64,000 bases of DNA from Permianibacter fluminis (GCF_013179735.1 NZ_JABMEG010000001.1:992001-1056000), one strand, 5' to 3'; shown: positions 35,851 to 47,150, counted from the first letter of the stretch. The notes: generated by a model not told the origin, from the letters alone. Program-made: numbers and translations.

Positions 35851-38265
35851 TCAGAACAGTGCTTCGTCACCGGTGCTTGCTGGCTGATCGGGCTCGTTCG
35901 GATTGTTGAACACGTCCGGGTTTTCATCGGCATTGGCCGGCGCGGTTTCGGTTGGTGCGTGTTCGGCCATGAACAGTTCCTGGACCGCGGTTTTGCTGGT
36001 ACTGGCGGCGAGCAGACCGGTTTCGGCATCGATACGCGCGGCGACAATACCGGGCGGCGGCAAGTCGGCGGCAATCGGCAGATTGACCAGCACCGTTTCC
36101 ATGAATTGCTGCCAAATCGGCAGCGCGGCCTTGCCACCGTATTCGATGCGGCCCAGTGCTTTGCTGTGATCATCAAAACCGACATAGGCGCTGGCGACGA
36201 TGTCCGGGTTGTAGCCGGAGAACCAGGCTTCGCGTGACTCGTTGGTGGTGCCGGTCTTGCCGGCCAGATCAGTCCTCAACAGCAGCGGTGATTTGTTGGC
36301 GACCAGGGTCGGCAAGGCGGTACCGCGATGGATGACGTCTTTCATGATGTCGGTCATCAGGTAGGCATTGCGGACATCAAGCACACGCTCACCGGCCGGT
36401 GGCAGCACCTCGCGTAAGGTATTGCCGGCGCCATCTTCCACCCGGCTGATGAACCACGGTTCCACGCGCAGGCCGCCGTTGGCCAAAATGGCGTAACCGC
36501 GCACCAATTCCCACGGCGTGATTTCCGAGGCGCCACCGAGTGCCAGCGCCGGGTACGGCGGCAGCTGCGCTTCCGGGAAACCAAATTTCTTCAGATGCGC
36601 AATGACCGTGTCAGGGCCCAGCGCCTGGAACAACCGAATCGAGACCGAGTTGGTCGACCGAGTCAGCGCGACGCGCAGCCGGATCGGACCGAGATAACGG
36701 CCAGCATCGTTTTCCGGTCGCCAAGTTTCGTCTTCGCCGTTGTCTTCGTTGATGATCGGTGCGTCGTTGATGATGGTAGCGGGTGAGAAACCGTTGTCGA
36801 GCGCGGCCGAATAGACAAATGGCTTCAGGTTCGAGCCCGGTTGCCGCCGGGCCTGAGTGACCCGATTGAACTGGCTGATTTCAAAGTCGAGGCCGCCAAC
36901 CAGCGCCAGCACGGCGCCGGTTTTCGGCGCCAGCGCGATCAGTGCGCCACCCACTTTCGGGACCTGACCGAGCGCCCAGCGCGCGGGCTTGTCCTCGCTG
37001 GCAGGCAATTGTTCGATGCGAATGACATCGCCGACATCGAGCACATCCTTGACCGACTTCAGCGCCGGCCCCATCCGGTTCTCATCGATGTACTGCCGCG
37101 CCCAAGCCATGTCGGCCAAGGCGAGGCTGGCTTCACTGCCGTCTGCCAGCAGCATTTTGGCGTCTTGTTCGGTTAGCTGGGTGACGACCGCCACCGGCTC
37201 GTTGGCCAGCACCGGCAGTTTGGCCAGTCGGGTCAGCACGGTGTCGCGTTCGGCCAGCTCGGCGGCCGGCCAATGTTGCTCAGGACCGCGATAGCCATGG
37301 CGGCGGTCATAGTCGCGCAAGCCGTTCAGCAACGCCGCATTGGCCGCCAGCTGGACGTCGGCCGGCGCCGTGGTCCAGACCTTGACGCCATCTTCGTAGG
37401 CCTTCTGCTCGCCGAGTTGCTGGACCACACTCTGGCGGACCATCTCGGCCAGATACGGCGCTTCCAGCTCCACTCTCGGTCCGTGGTAACTCGAGACCAC
37501 CGGCACTGCCAGCGCCTGCTGCAGCTGTTCTTCGTTGATGAAGTTCTCGGCCCGCATCCGGTTCAGCACGTGGTTGCGTCGTGCGGTGGCCTTTTTCGGG
37601 TTGCTAATGGGGTTGTAGTCGGACTCGCCCTTCGGAATGCCGGCTAGCACGGCGATTTCATGCAGCTCCAACTGATCCAGCGTTTTGCCGTAATAAACCT
37701 GAGCCGCTGCCGCCACGCCATAGGCCTTGTGGCTGAAGTGAATCTTGTTGAGGTACATCTCCATGATGGCCTGCTTGTCGAATTCGTCTTCGATTCGCAG
37801 GGCAAGGAAGATTTCTGTGAACTTGCGCGCCAACGTCCGTTCGCGACTGAGGAAATAATTGCGGGCCACCTGCATGGTGATGGTGGACGCCCCTTCGGCC
37901 CGATCGTTGGTCAGGTTGCTGACCGCGATCCGCAGCAAGCCCCACATATCGACGCCGCCGTGCTGGAAAAATCGCTGATCCTCGACTGCAATAAAGGCGT
38001 TTACCACCAGCGGCGGAATCTGCTCATAACGCACCGGGATCCGGCGCTTGTCGCCGAACACTGCCATCAGCTTGCCGTCGCGGGTATAGACCTGCATCGG
38101 CGTGGTCAGGCGCATTTCGCGCAGCTCGGCGGCCTGCGGCAACTGCGGTGCTACCTGCAGGTAGACCGCCAGAACCGCCAGCACGGGCAGGCAAACGGCC
38201 AGCGCGATCAGCGACAGGCCAAGACGCAGCCAACGGGGCAAAGGGGGCAGGGATGGTAGGGGCAT
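35851..38265 (-). CDS. mrcA: Penicillin-binding protein 1A (glycosyltransferase/transpeptidase)
   Basis: 804 aa. N-terminal membrane anchor (LGLSLIALAVCLPVLAVLAVYL); glycosyltransferase motif EDQRFFQHGGVDMWG; OB-like insert; transpeptidase with SNLK (catalytic Ser in QPGSNLKPF), STN and KTGTTNE. It polymerises and cross-links peptidoglycan. Divergent from pilM with about 175 bp between; this mrcA/pilM pairing is the usual gammaproteobacterial order. The acidic tail (ENPDVFNNPNEPDQPASTGDE) is unstructured. Confidence 0.97.
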   Translation of the reverse strand: MPLPSLPPLPRWLRLGLSLIALAVCLPVLAVLAVYLQVAPQLPQAAELREMRLTTPMQVYTRDGKLMAVFGDKRRIPVRYEQIPPLVVNAFIAVEDQRFFQHGGVDMWGLLRIAVSNLTNDRAEGASTITMQVARNYFLSRERTLARKFTEIFLALRIEDEFDKQAIMEMYLNKIHFSHKAYGVAAAAQVYYGKTLDQLELHEIAVLAGIPKGESDYNPISNPKKATARRNHVLNRMRAENFINEEQLQQALAVPVVSSYHGPRVELEAPYLAEMVRQSVVQQLGEQKAYEDGVKVWTTAPADVQLAANAALLNGLRDYDRRHGYRGPEQHWPAAELAERDTVLTRLAKLPVLANEPVAVVTQLTEQDAKMLLADGSEASLALADMAWARQYIDENRMGPALKSVKDVLDVGDVIRIEQLPASEDKPARWALGQVPKVGGALIALAPKTGAVLALVGGLDFEISQFNRVTQARRQPGSNLKPFVYSAALDNGFSPATIINDAPIINEDNGEDETWRPENDAGRYLGPIRLRVALTRSTNSVSIRLFQALGPDTVIAHLKKFGFPEAQLPPYPALALGGASEITPWELVRGYAILANGGLRVEPWFISRVEDGAGNTLREVLPPAGERVLDVRNAYLMTDIMKDVIHRGTALPTLVANKSPLLLRTDLAGKTGTTNESREAWFSGYNPDIVASAYVGFDDHSKALGRIEYGGKAALPIWQQFMETVLVNLPIAADLPPPGIVAARIDAETGLLAASTSKTAVQELFMAEHAPTETAPANADENPDVFNNPNEPDQPASTGDEALF

Positions 38266-38429
38266 GGACGAAAAACCGGCTATTTAGTGCCTGACTGGGA
38301 CGGGCAACACAGTATATCGGTTCCCCGGGTTTTACCGGACAGAAAAACCAAAAAAAGGTGATTTAGCGCATAGTTAGGTCTATTATTTCATGTTAAAACG
38401 TATATAGTTTTCGTAAACGCGCACCCTGA

Positions 38430-39508
<1,079 letters not shown>

Positions 39509-39509
<1 letters not shown>

Positions 39510-40165
39510 TGGCCAAGATAAACCTCTTACCCTGGCGTGCCGAAGAACGGCGGGAACGTGCCCGTCAGTTCTACAGCATGTTGGTGCTGTCGATGATCCT
39601 GACTGCCTTGCTGATGGGGGTCGTTCACCTGACCTATGCCGGCATGATCAGTGATCAGGAATTGCGCAACACCTACCTTGAAAGTGAAATCAAGGTGGTC
39701 GACAAGGAAATCGAAGAGATTAACCTGCTGGAAAAGCAGCGTGCCGATCTCGAACAGCGCATGGGCATCATCCAGGAGCTGCAGCAAAGCCGGCCCCTGA
39801 ATGTGCATCTGTTTGACGAACTGCCGCGTTTGTTGCCAGAAGGGATTTTCCTGACCGAGCTGGTCCGTAAAGACAACAAGCTGACGGTCAAGGGCAAAAC
39901 TGAGTCGAGCCCGCGCGTTGCGGCGTTCATGCGCAATATCGAAAGCTCGCAGTGGATCGGCAATCCGGATCTGGACAACATCGCCGCCGATAAGAAATCG
40001 GCGACCCCGTCCAGCGACTTCCTGATGTACGCGATCCAGAAAGGCGTCAAGCCGCCAGAGCCAAAGGAAGATCCGAAAGCAAAAGGCAAGAAAGACGCCA
40101 AGGATAAAAAAGACAGCAAGAAAAAGGACGCCAAGAAAGACAATAAGAAAGGAGGCTCGAAATGA
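39509..40165 (+). CDS. pilN: Type IV pilus assembly protein PilN, with Lys-rich tail
   Basis: 218 aa. Cytoplasmic INLLPWRAEERRERARQF (the PilM-binding motif), one membrane segment (LVLSMILTALLMGVVHLTY), then coiled coil and a ferredoxin-like domain. The C-terminal 35 residues are an unusual Lys/Asp/Glu run (PKEDPKAKGKKDAKDKKD and onwards), not typical of PilN. The end overlaps pilO by 4 bases. Forms the alignment complex with PilM, PilO and PilP. Confidence 0.95.
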
Positions 40166-40773
40166 AGCTGGACTTTCGCGACCTACAAAAAATTGATTTC
40201 AACAACCTCGGTAATGCTCCGACTCTGGCCAAAGGCTTTTTGATTACGATTGCCTGTCTGGTGGTCGTTGGTTTGGCTTTGTACTTGTTCACTTCTGACC
40301 AGTGGGACCAGCTGGACGCCGCGCGCAAACAGGAAGCTACCAAGCGTTCTGAGTTTGAAGAGAAGCAGCGCAAGGCCGCCAACTTGGGTGCGTACCGGCA
40401 ACAGATGCAGCAAATGCAGGAGGCGTTCAAGGACCTGTTGCGGCAATTGCCGAAGAGCACCGAAGTGCCGGGACTGGTTGATGAAATTTCCTATGCCGCT
40501 TCTGGTTCGGGATTGTCATCGGAAAAATTGGAAAAAAATGCGGATGTAAAGCGTGAGTTTTATATCGAGACGCCGATCGAGATTTCAGTAAAAGGCGGCT
40601 ATCACCAGATTGGCGAGTTCATCAGCAAGGTATCAGCGCTACCGCGTATCGTTACGATTCATGACTTTACGTTGAAAACATCGGCCAAACCAGGTGATAT
40701 CGAAAGCTCGGACAGCTTGACACTGAGCGTGGTCGCCAAGACCTATCGCTATGAAGCGGAGGAAGGCAAATGA
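40162..40773 (+). CDS. pilO: Type IV pilus assembly protein PilO
   Basis: 203 aa. N-terminal LDFRDLQKIDFNNLGNAP, membrane segment (GFLITIACLVVVGLALYLF), coiled coil (AARKQEATKRSEFEEKQRKA), then a ferredoxin-like domain (ISVKGGYHQIGEFISKVSALPRIVTIHDF). Partner of PilN in the periplasm. Overlaps both neighbours by 4 bases. Confidence 0.96.
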   Translation: MKLDFRDLQKIDFNNLGNAPTLAKGFLITIACLVVVGLALYLFTSDQWDQLDAARKQEATKRSEFEEKQRKAANLGAYRQQMQQMQEAFKDLLRQLPKSTEVPGLVDEISYAASGSGLSSEKLEKNADVKREFYIETPIEISVKGGYHQIGEFISKVSALPRIVTIHDFTLKTSAKPGDIESSDSLTLSVVAKTYRYEAEEGK

Positions 40774-41312
40774 AGCGTGCTTTCTCGCTTGTCGTCATGG
40801 CGGCGCTGGTGCTGGCCGGGTGCGGTGGCGACAGTAACAGTGATTTGAAACAGTGGGTGCAGTCGGTCAAGGCGAAACCGCCGGGAGCGATTCCGCCGAT
40901 GCCCGAGCTGAAGCCGCAGGAAGAGTTTCGCTATGGTGCGGCTGACATGCGCAGCCCATTTGCGGCCTTCCAGATTGGTCAGATCGCCCAGCTTGCCGAA
41001 ATTGTCGAAGGTTGCCCGGAAGATGCCTTGCCGGACCCGAACCGGCGCAAGGAAGATCTGGAGCGCTACACGCTGGAGACGCTGCGCATGGTTGGTGTGC
41101 TCGGCACGCCCAACAAGTTTGAAGCCATCATCCGTGGCTCGGCTGGCGCCAATGCCGGCGTAGTGTACCGGGTTGGCGTCGGCAGTTATCTCGGCATCAA
41201 TCACGGCAAAGTCCTCAAGGTCGCTGAAGACCGGGTGACTTTGGAAGAACGCATTCCCGACGGCACCGGTTGCTGGGTCAAGCGGGAAACTTATTTGAAT
41301 CTGGGCGAGTAA
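40770..41312 (+). CDS. pilP: Type IV pilus lipoprotein PilP
   Basis: 180 aa. Lipoprotein signal with lipobox VLAGC. The C-terminal HR-like domain includes DMRSPF, EDLERYTLETLRMVGVLG, GVVYRVGVGSYLGINHGKVLKV and INHG, all typical of PilP. Connects PilNO to the secretin PilQ. Confidence 0.96.
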   Translation: MKRAFSLVVMAALVLAGCGGDSNSDLKQWVQSVKAKPPGAIPPMPELKPQEEFRYGAADMRSPFAAFQIGQIAQLAEIVEGCPEDALPDPNRRKEDLERYTLETLRMVGVLGTPNKFEAIIRGSAGANAGVVYRVGVGSYLGINHGKVLKVAEDRVTLEERIPDGTGCWVKRETYLNLGE

Positions 41313-41335
41313 AGGGGCGCGCAGGAGTCATGATC

Positions 41336-43399
41336 ATGAAGCGGAATCAGAATTACATGTTCGCAATGACGCCCGTGGGCGCGCTGCTGGCGTTGTTGGC
41401 CTCTGCGGTAGATGCAGCTGACCTGACAGCAATGAATTTCAATGCCCTCGGTGGTGACAAAGTCGAAATCCGGCTGAGCCTGACCGAGCCCGTGGCGGCG
41501 CCGAAAGCGTTCACCACGGACAACCCGGCGCGCATTTCGCTGGATTTGCCCGGTGTCGCGTTGACGCTCGACAAAAAATCCATGCCGATAGGCGCCGGCT
41601 TTGCCCGCAGCGTGTCGGTTGCCGAAGCGCAAGGCCGGACCCGGGTCGTGGTCAATCTCGAACAACAGGTGCCGTACAGCACCCGCGTCGAGGGCAATGA
41701 TCTGGTGATTCTGCTGGGCGAGGGCGGTGGTCAAACGACGGTTGCCGCCGCAGCGAGCAGCAGCCCGACAACGGTTGCCAAACCGGCAGTGGTGAAGAGC
41801 GGCGGAGGCATTCAGGCGGTCGATTTCCGCCGGGGCGAGAAAGGCGAAGGCCGCGTGGTTTTCAAGCTGGGCAACCCGAAGATCGGTGTTGATGTCCGGC
41901 AGGAAGGTCGCACGGTGATTGCCGATTTCATCGGCACCTCTATTTCCAATGATCTGATTCGCAAGCTTGATGTGCTCGATTTTGGCACGCCGGCCAAAGT
42001 GGTGGATGTCTCGCGGCGCGGTGGCAACGTCAGCGTGCGCATTGAAACCACCGGTGAGTTCGATTATCTGGCCTATCAGGCCAACGAAAACTTTACTCTT
42101 GAGCTGAAGCCGCTGACCAAGGCCGAAGTGGAAGAGCGCAAGCTGCGTGAACCGACCTATGTCGGCAACCGGCTGTCGCTGAACTTCCAGGACATTCCGG
42201 TCCGTGCGGTGCTGCAGGTCATTGCCGATTACACCGGCATCAACATGGTGACCTCGGACTCGGTTGGTGGCTCGATCACGCTGCGGCTGCAGAACGTGCC
42301 GTGGGATCAGGCGCTGGATCTGATTTTGAAAACCAAGGGTCTCGACAAGCGTCAGAACGGCAACGTGATGATGGTGGCGCCGGCCGATGAAATTGCTGCT
42401 CGTGAGCGCTTGGGTCTGGAAACCGAGAAGCAGCAGGAAGAGTTGATTCAGTTGCGTTCGGAATTCATCCAGATCAATTACGCCAAAGCGACCGATATCG
42501 CCAAGCTGCTGAAGAACAAGGACAACGTGTTGCTGTCCGAGCGCGGCCAGGTGTCGGTGGATGATCGCACCAATACCCTGCTGGTGCAGGACACGCCGCG
42601 CAAGCTGGATGAAGTGCGGGCGCTGATTCGCACGCTGGATATTCCGGTGCGTCAGGTTTTGATCGAATCACGCGTGGTTATCGCCAACGATGACTTCACC
42701 CGTGAACTGGGCGTTCGGTTTGGTTTGTCCGACAAGAACAGTCAGAGTGGTTTTGCCGGTACGCTGAATGGTGCTGCATCGATGGCCAATACCGGCACGG
42801 CGACTATTACCGATCGCTTGAACGTCAACATGCCGACCCAGAATGCGGCCGGTTCGATCGGCGTCAACCTTGGCCGTTTGACCGACGGTACGATTCTGGA
42901 TCTGGAATTGTCGGCCTTGGAGTCGGAAGGTCGTGGCGAGGTGATTTCCAGCCCGCGTCTGACTACCGCCAACCAGCGTGAGTCGTTCATCGAAACCGGT
43001 GTGGAAATTCCGTACCTGCAAGCCTCGTCGGCCGGTAACACCAACGTGACCTTCCGCAAGGCGGTGTTGAGCCTGACCGTCAAGCCGTTGATTACGCCGG
43101 ATGACAACGTCATTCTGGATTTGACCGTGACCAAGGACAGCCTGGGCGTTGATACGCCGCGCGGTCCGGCCATCAACACCAAGGAAGTGAATACCCAGGT
43201 GTTGGCGCGTACCGGTGAAACCGTGGTGCTCGGCGGCATTTACGAGGAAGAAACCTTCAACAACGTCCGCAAGGTACCGTTGCTGGGCGACATCCCGGGT
43301 CTTGGCTGGTTGTTCCGGCACAAGGAAAACCAGAACAACAAACAGGAATTGCTGATCTTCGTAACGCCGAAGATCATCAAGGACCTCAACGTTCGCTGA
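41336..43399 (+). CDS. pilQ: Type IV pilus secretin PilQ
   Basis: 687 aa from ATG 41336, eight bases after AGGAG; an ATG at 41330 is too close to it. Signal peptide (PVGALLALLASAVDA). Two AMIN domains (residues about 25-115 and 150-250), an STN/N0 region (LSLNFQDIPVRAVLQVIADYTGINMV), an N1 region, and the secretin domain (EVISSPRLTTANQRESFIETGVEIPY; GETVVLGGIYEEE; VPLLGDIPGLGWLFR). Forms the outer-membrane pore for the pilus, used for twitching and DNA uptake. Last gene of pilMNOPQ; a terminator follows. Confidence 0.97.
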   Translation: MKRNQNYMFAMTPVGALLALLASAVDAADLTAMNFNALGGDKVEIRLSLTEPVAAPKAFTTDNPARISLDLPGVALTLDKKSMPIGAGFARSVSVAEAQGRTRVVVNLEQQVPYSTRVEGNDLVILLGEGGGQTTVAAAASSSPTTVAKPAVVKSGGGIQAVDFRRGEKGEGRVVFKLGNPKIGVDVRQEGRTVIADFIGTSISNDLIRKLDVLDFGTPAKVVDVSRRGGNVSVRIETTGEFDYLAYQANENFTLELKPLTKAEVEERKLREPTYVGNRLSLNFQDIPVRAVLQVIADYTGINMVTSDSVGGSITLRLQNVPWDQALDLILKTKGLDKRQNGNVMMVAPADEIAARERLGLETEKQQEELIQLRSEFIQINYAKATDIAKLLKNKDNVLLSERGQVSVDDRTNTLLVQDTPRKLDEVRALIRTLDIPVRQVLIESRVVIANDDFTRELGVRFGLSDKNSQSGFAGTLNGAASMANTGTATITDRLNVNMPTQNAAGSIGVNLGRLTDGTILDLELSALESEGRGEVISSPRLTTANQRESFIETGVEIPYLQASSAGNTNVTFRKAVLSLTVKPLITPDDNVILDLTVTKDSLGVDTPRGPAINTKEVNTQVLARTGETVVLGGIYEEETFNNVRKVPLLGDIPGLGWLFRHKENQNNKQELLIFVTPKIIKDLNVR

Positions 43400-43436
43400 T
43401 CGGGCGGTCGGCCCGCCCGACCTGAGCCAGTCATCC

Positions 43437-43476
43437 AGCGCCCGCCCGGCTCTCTGCCGGGCGGGCGCTGTCTTTT
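43437..43476 (+). terminator. Terminator after pilQ
   Basis: A 14-bp GC-rich stem (AGCGCCCGCCCGGC with GCCGGGCGGGCGCT, loop TCTCT) followed by GTCTTTT. aroK may still be read from its own promoter in the following 135 bp. Confidence 0.85.
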
Positions 43477-43613
43477 GGCCGGGGCCGCCGGATTGGCGGT
43501 TATGGACTCTTGCAAGTTGACAGCGGGGGGCTGGCCCCCTACCCTTGCCGCCTTGCTTGCGCAAGGGCGGAGTGTTCCTTTTTCCAAGTCATTGACTTTT
43601 CAGCAGTTAATCC

Positions 43614-44135
43614 ATGAAAACCAATAAGCGAAATATCTTTTTGATTGGCCCCATGGGGGCTGGCAAGACCACGATCGGCAAACAGCTCGCCGCGATGCTG
43701 AAGATGGAGTTCATCGATGCCGATCAGGAAATCGAAGAACGGGCCGGCGTCGCAGTCGACTGGATTTTCGAAGTCGAAGGTGAAGACGGTTTTCGCCGGC
43801 GTGAGCTGAAGGTCATTGATGAGCTGACCCAGCGCCAGGGCATCGTGCTGGCGACCGGTGGTGGCGCCATTCTGGCCCGGGAAAACCGGACCGCACTGGC
43901 TGGCCGCGGCGCCGTGGTGTTCCTGGAAACCTCCATCGAACAGCAGCTTGAACGCACCCGTCGCGACAAGCGTAGGCCGTTGCTGCAAACCGATGATCCG
44001 AAAGAAACGCTGGAATCACTGGCCCGTCACCGCGATACCCTTTATCGCGAAATCGCCGACTATGTCGTCTCGACCGACCGCGGCTCAGTCAAGGCCGTCG
44101 CCAAAGACATCTGTGACATGCTGCAGGGCGATTAA
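43614..44135 (+). CDS. aroK: Shikimate kinase
   Basis: 173 aa. P-loop [29 protein letters not shown] (shikimate site), GDGGFRRRE-type [17 protein letters not shown] and the RDKRRPLL lid. Phosphorylates shikimate for aromatic amino-acid synthesis. Followed by aroB after 3 bp, the conserved aroKB pair downstream of pilQ. Confidence 0.98.
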   Translation: MKTNKRNIFLIGPMGAGKTTIGKQLAAMLKMEFIDADQEIEERAGVAVDWIFEVEGEDGFRRRELKVIDELTQRQGIVLATGGGAILARENRTALAGRGAVVFLETSIEQQLERTRRDKRRPLLQTDDPKETLESLARHRDTLYREIADYVVSTDRGSVKAVAKDICDMLQGD

Positions 44136-44138
44136 CCG

Positions 44139-45212
44139 GTGACGACAGTCACGGTCGCGCTGAGCTCAGGCTCCTACCCCATCCATATCGCTGCCGGCCT
44201 GCTGGCAGACGCCGACCTGTGGTCGCGGCTGCTGGCCGGCCGGCAGGCATTTGTTTTGTCCGATGATAATGTCGCCGCGCGGTGGTTGCCGAGACTGCAG
44301 CAGGGCTTGGCCGGTGCCGATGCGCCGACGCTGATCCTGCCGCCGGGCGAAGAGCAGAAATCACTCGGCCAGTTTGCCGCCGTCATCGATGCCCTGGTGC
44401 AACACAAACGCCGGCGCAACAGCGTGCTGATTGCGCTCGGTGGTGGTGTCATCGGCGATCTCGGCGGCTTTGCCGCGGCCTGCTACCAGCGCGGCATCGC
44501 CTGCATCCAGGTGCCGACCACACTGCTGGCAATGGTCGATTCCTCGGTCGGTGGCAAAACGGCCATCAACCATCCGGCCAGCAAGAACCTCATCGGCGCC
44601 TTTCACCAGCCAGAAGCGGTGATTGCTGATCTCGCGACGCTGGCGACCTTGCCGCAACGCGAATTCCGCTCTGGCCTCGCCGAAATCATCAAATACGGCC
44701 TGATCGCCGACGCCGACTTCCTGCTCTGGCTGGAACAGCAGCTGGACGCCCTGCTCGCGCACGACGCTGAGGCACTTGCCCATGCCATCGCCCGCAGCTG
44801 CGCACACAAGGCCGCCATCGTTGCCCGCGATCCGACCGAACAGGGCGAACGGGCGCTGCTCAATCTCGGCCACACTTTCGCCCACGCCATCGAAACCGAA
44901 CTGGGTTACGGTGCCTGGCTGCATGGCGAGGCGGTTGCGGCCGGTCTGGTGCTGGCCGCCGAACTGGCGGCGGAGCTGGGCACGCTGCCGGACCGGACAC
45001 TGGCGCAGCGGACTCGGCACTGGCTGCAGCGGGCCGCCTTGCCGGTTGGCTTGCCCGCTGGCATCGATCACGAGGCCTTGCTCCGGCACATGGCGCTCGA
45101 CAAGAAAAATCTCGGCAGCACGCTGCGTTTCATTTTGCCAACCGCGGTCGGTCGATCGGCGATTGTTGACGGCATTGAAACCGGTCCGGTCCGGCGCGTG
45201 CTGGGTCGCTGA
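44139..45212 (+). CDS. aroB: 3-dehydroquinate synthase
   Basis: 357 aa from GTG 44139. NAD site LIALGGGVIGDLGGFAAA, VPTTLLAMVDSSVGGKTAIN, the metal-binding region RSGLAEIIKYGLI and LNLGHTFAHAIE are diagnostic. Converts DAHP to 3-dehydroquinate. Directly after aroK. Confidence 0.98.
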   Translation: MTTVTVALSSGSYPIHIAAGLLADADLWSRLLAGRQAFVLSDDNVAARWLPRLQQGLAGADAPTLILPPGEEQKSLGQFAAVIDALVQHKRRRNSVLIALGGGVIGDLGGFAAACYQRGIACIQVPTTLLAMVDSSVGGKTAINHPASKNLIGAFHQPEAVIADLATLATLPQREFRSGLAEIIKYGLIADADFLLWLEQQLDALLAHDAEALAHAIARSCAHKAAIVARDPTEQGERALLNLGHTFAHAIETELGYGAWLHGEAVAAGLVLAAELAAELGTLPDRTLAQRTRHWLQRAALPVGLPAGIDHEALLRHMALDKKNLGSTLRFILPTAVGRSAIVDGIETGPVRRVLGR

Positions 45213-45444
45213 CGCAGCCGTTTCGCTGGCCGTACCCAGCTTTACCGCGGCAGCCCTGCTATGGCATCGTGGCAGCCAACATCAGAACGAATAAGGCATT
45301 GCGCGGCGCCCGGCTGAAACACCGGGCTTACTCGCACCGGCGCCGGCTCGGCAACCGCAGCGTGTTATCGGTGGCAAGGTCTCAGCACGACGCAAGCAAG
45401 ACGCCAGCGCGACAAAAGCAGCACTACAAAAACAGGGATTTTTT

Positions 45445-47058
45445 GTGGCCAATGATTCCCGCTTCAGCAGTTTCCACTGTGCCACGCCGGCACTGTCCCA
45501 GCTCGAAGACGAGCTGCAGCATCTCTGTCATTACGGTCGCGGTCTGATTCTGGTATTTGGTCCGCCTGGTGCGGGCCGCAGCCACATCGCCAAGCGCTTG
45601 AAAGCGCAAGTTTCCAACACCCTGCCAGTGGCATTGATCCAGGCCCAGCCATTGATGACCAGCGCGCAGATTGATCAAGATGCGCTGCGCCAACTCGGGC
45701 TGACCCAGATCGCCATGATGGAAAGCGATTTGTCGCTGGCCATCGCCCGGGCGCCGGCCGGCCGCCGCACGCTGATCATCGATGATGCCCAGGACCTGAA
45801 CCTGCATGTATTGCGCAGTCTGCTCGAATGCGCCGTCAGCGAGCGGGAGCGTGAAGATCCGCGGCTGACGCTGGTGCTGTTTGGCGACGATATGCTGGAA
45901 ACCGCGCTGGCCGAACTCGATTTTGCCGGCTTGAGTCCGCACGACTTGCACCGTTTGATGCTGCCGGCATTCAGCGTCGATGATGCGCAACGACTGGCGA
46001 CAGTGTGGGCAGCCGCGCAAGGTGAAAACGAGCCGGAACGCAGCGTGGTGCGCGCGGCCTGGCAGCAACAACAAGGTTGGCCTGGTGCCATTCTCACTCA
46101 ATTGGCGGAGCAAGCCGTGACCAACGAACGCGACGAATACCCGGACGATGAGCAAGACGAGTTCAGCAGCGATGTGCGCGAACACAGCGTGGATGACGGC
46201 GAAGAAGCGGCCGGTTTCTGGCAACGGCACAGCTGGTTGAAACTGCCGCTGATCGGCGTTGGCGTGTTCACGCTGGCGCTGGCCTTGATGTATCAGCGCG
46301 AGTTGAACGACTGGATCAAGGGCGGCGACAAGGCCGCGACCAGCGCCAGCAAACCTGCGACCGAGCCGGGTGCCGATCTCGGTGATGCCCGCCGTCAGGA
46401 TCTCGCCATCGACGCTCAACCGGTACCGACCGGCGAGGCGCCGGCCAGCCTCGAAATCATCGAGGAACCGACCGGTGGCGCTGACAGCGTTGACGCTGCC
46501 GGCCGCGGCGATGCTGCGAACGTTGAGGCAAATAACGAAACCGATAGCCAATACGCCGCCAACGCCGGTACCGATAACACGGCGAGCGATGAGTTCGCGC
46601 CGGTCAAGCCAGAAAGCAAGACAACTGAAAGCAAACCGGCCATCAGCAAGCCGGTACCAGAGCCGGTCAAGCCGACGCCGAGCAAACCGGTCGCCGACAA
46701 GCCAGCAGAAAAACCGGTGAGCAAGCCCGTCAACAAGCCGGCCAGCAATAACGACCGCTACAGCGCCGATGAGCAAGCGCTGCTGAATGCCAGTCCCGGC
46801 TACTTTGCGGTGCAGATCATCGGTCTGCGCGATGACGACTCCATGGCCCAGTTTGTTCGTCAGCACAAACTCGATCGCGGTCTGGTCTATCACGGCGTCC
46901 GTGACGGCAAACCTTGGCAAGTGTTGGTGCTGGCGCCCTTCGCCGACCGCGCCGCTGCCGAACGTGCCCGCGATGCGCTGCCGGAAGCCGTGCGCAAAGG
47001 CGGGCCGTGGATCAAGACCATCAAGGCCATTCAGGACGAGATCAAGGCCAAACGCTGA
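45445..47058 (+). CDS. damX: DamX-like protein: AAA-type domain, membrane segment, SPOR domain
   Basis: 537 aa from GTG 45445 (AGGGA upstream). N-terminal ATPase-like domain with a degenerate Walker A (FGPPGAGRSHI, Arg instead of Lys) and RTLIIDDAQDLN as Walker B. Acidic linker, one membrane segment near 270-288 (LPLIGVGVFTLALALMY), a long Pro/Lys/Ser-rich periplasmic stretch, and a C-terminal SPOR domain (YFAVQIIGLRDDDSMAQFVRQH) that binds denuded septal glycan. Family role: division-site protein. Between aroB and hemE, as usual. Confidence 0.88.
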   Translation: MANDSRFSSFHCATPALSQLEDELQHLCHYGRGLILVFGPPGAGRSHIAKRLKAQVSNTLPVALIQAQPLMTSAQIDQDALRQLGLTQIAMMESDLSLAIARAPAGRRTLIIDDAQDLNLHVLRSLLECAVSEREREDPRLTLVLFGDDMLETALAELDFAGLSPHDLHRLMLPAFSVDDAQRLATVWAAAQGENEPERSVVRAAWQQQQGWPGAILTQLAEQAVTNERDEYPDDEQDEFSSDVREHSVDDGEEAAGFWQRHSWLKLPLIGVGVFTLALALMYQRELNDWIKGGDKAATSASKPATEPGADLGDARRQDLAIDAQPVPTGEAPASLEIIEEPTGGADSVDAAGRGDAANVEANNETDSQYAANAGTDNTASDEFAPVKPESKTTESKPAISKPVPEPVKPTPSKPVADKPAEKPVSKPVNKPASNNDRYSADEQALLNASPGYFAVQIIGLRDDDSMAQFVRQHKLDRGLVYHGVRDGKPWQVLVLAPFADRAAAERARDALPEAVRKGGPWIKTIKAIQDEIKAKR

Positions 47059-47122
47059 TCCGGATCAAGCCGGTTTCGGTCTGCCGCTTCAGCGCCAGCC
47101 CGCGCCACTGGTAAACTGGCAA

Positions 47123-47150
47123 ACGCCACCCTCGCGGTGGCGTTCTGCTT
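47123..47150 (+). terminator. Hairpin after damX, weak terminator
   Basis: An 8-bp stem ACGCCACC/GGTGGCGT (loop CTCGC) followed by TCTGCTTTCC, 65 bp past the damX stop and about 55 bp before hemE. The U-tract is poor, so it may be a partial terminator or a leader hairpin. Confidence 0.5.
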
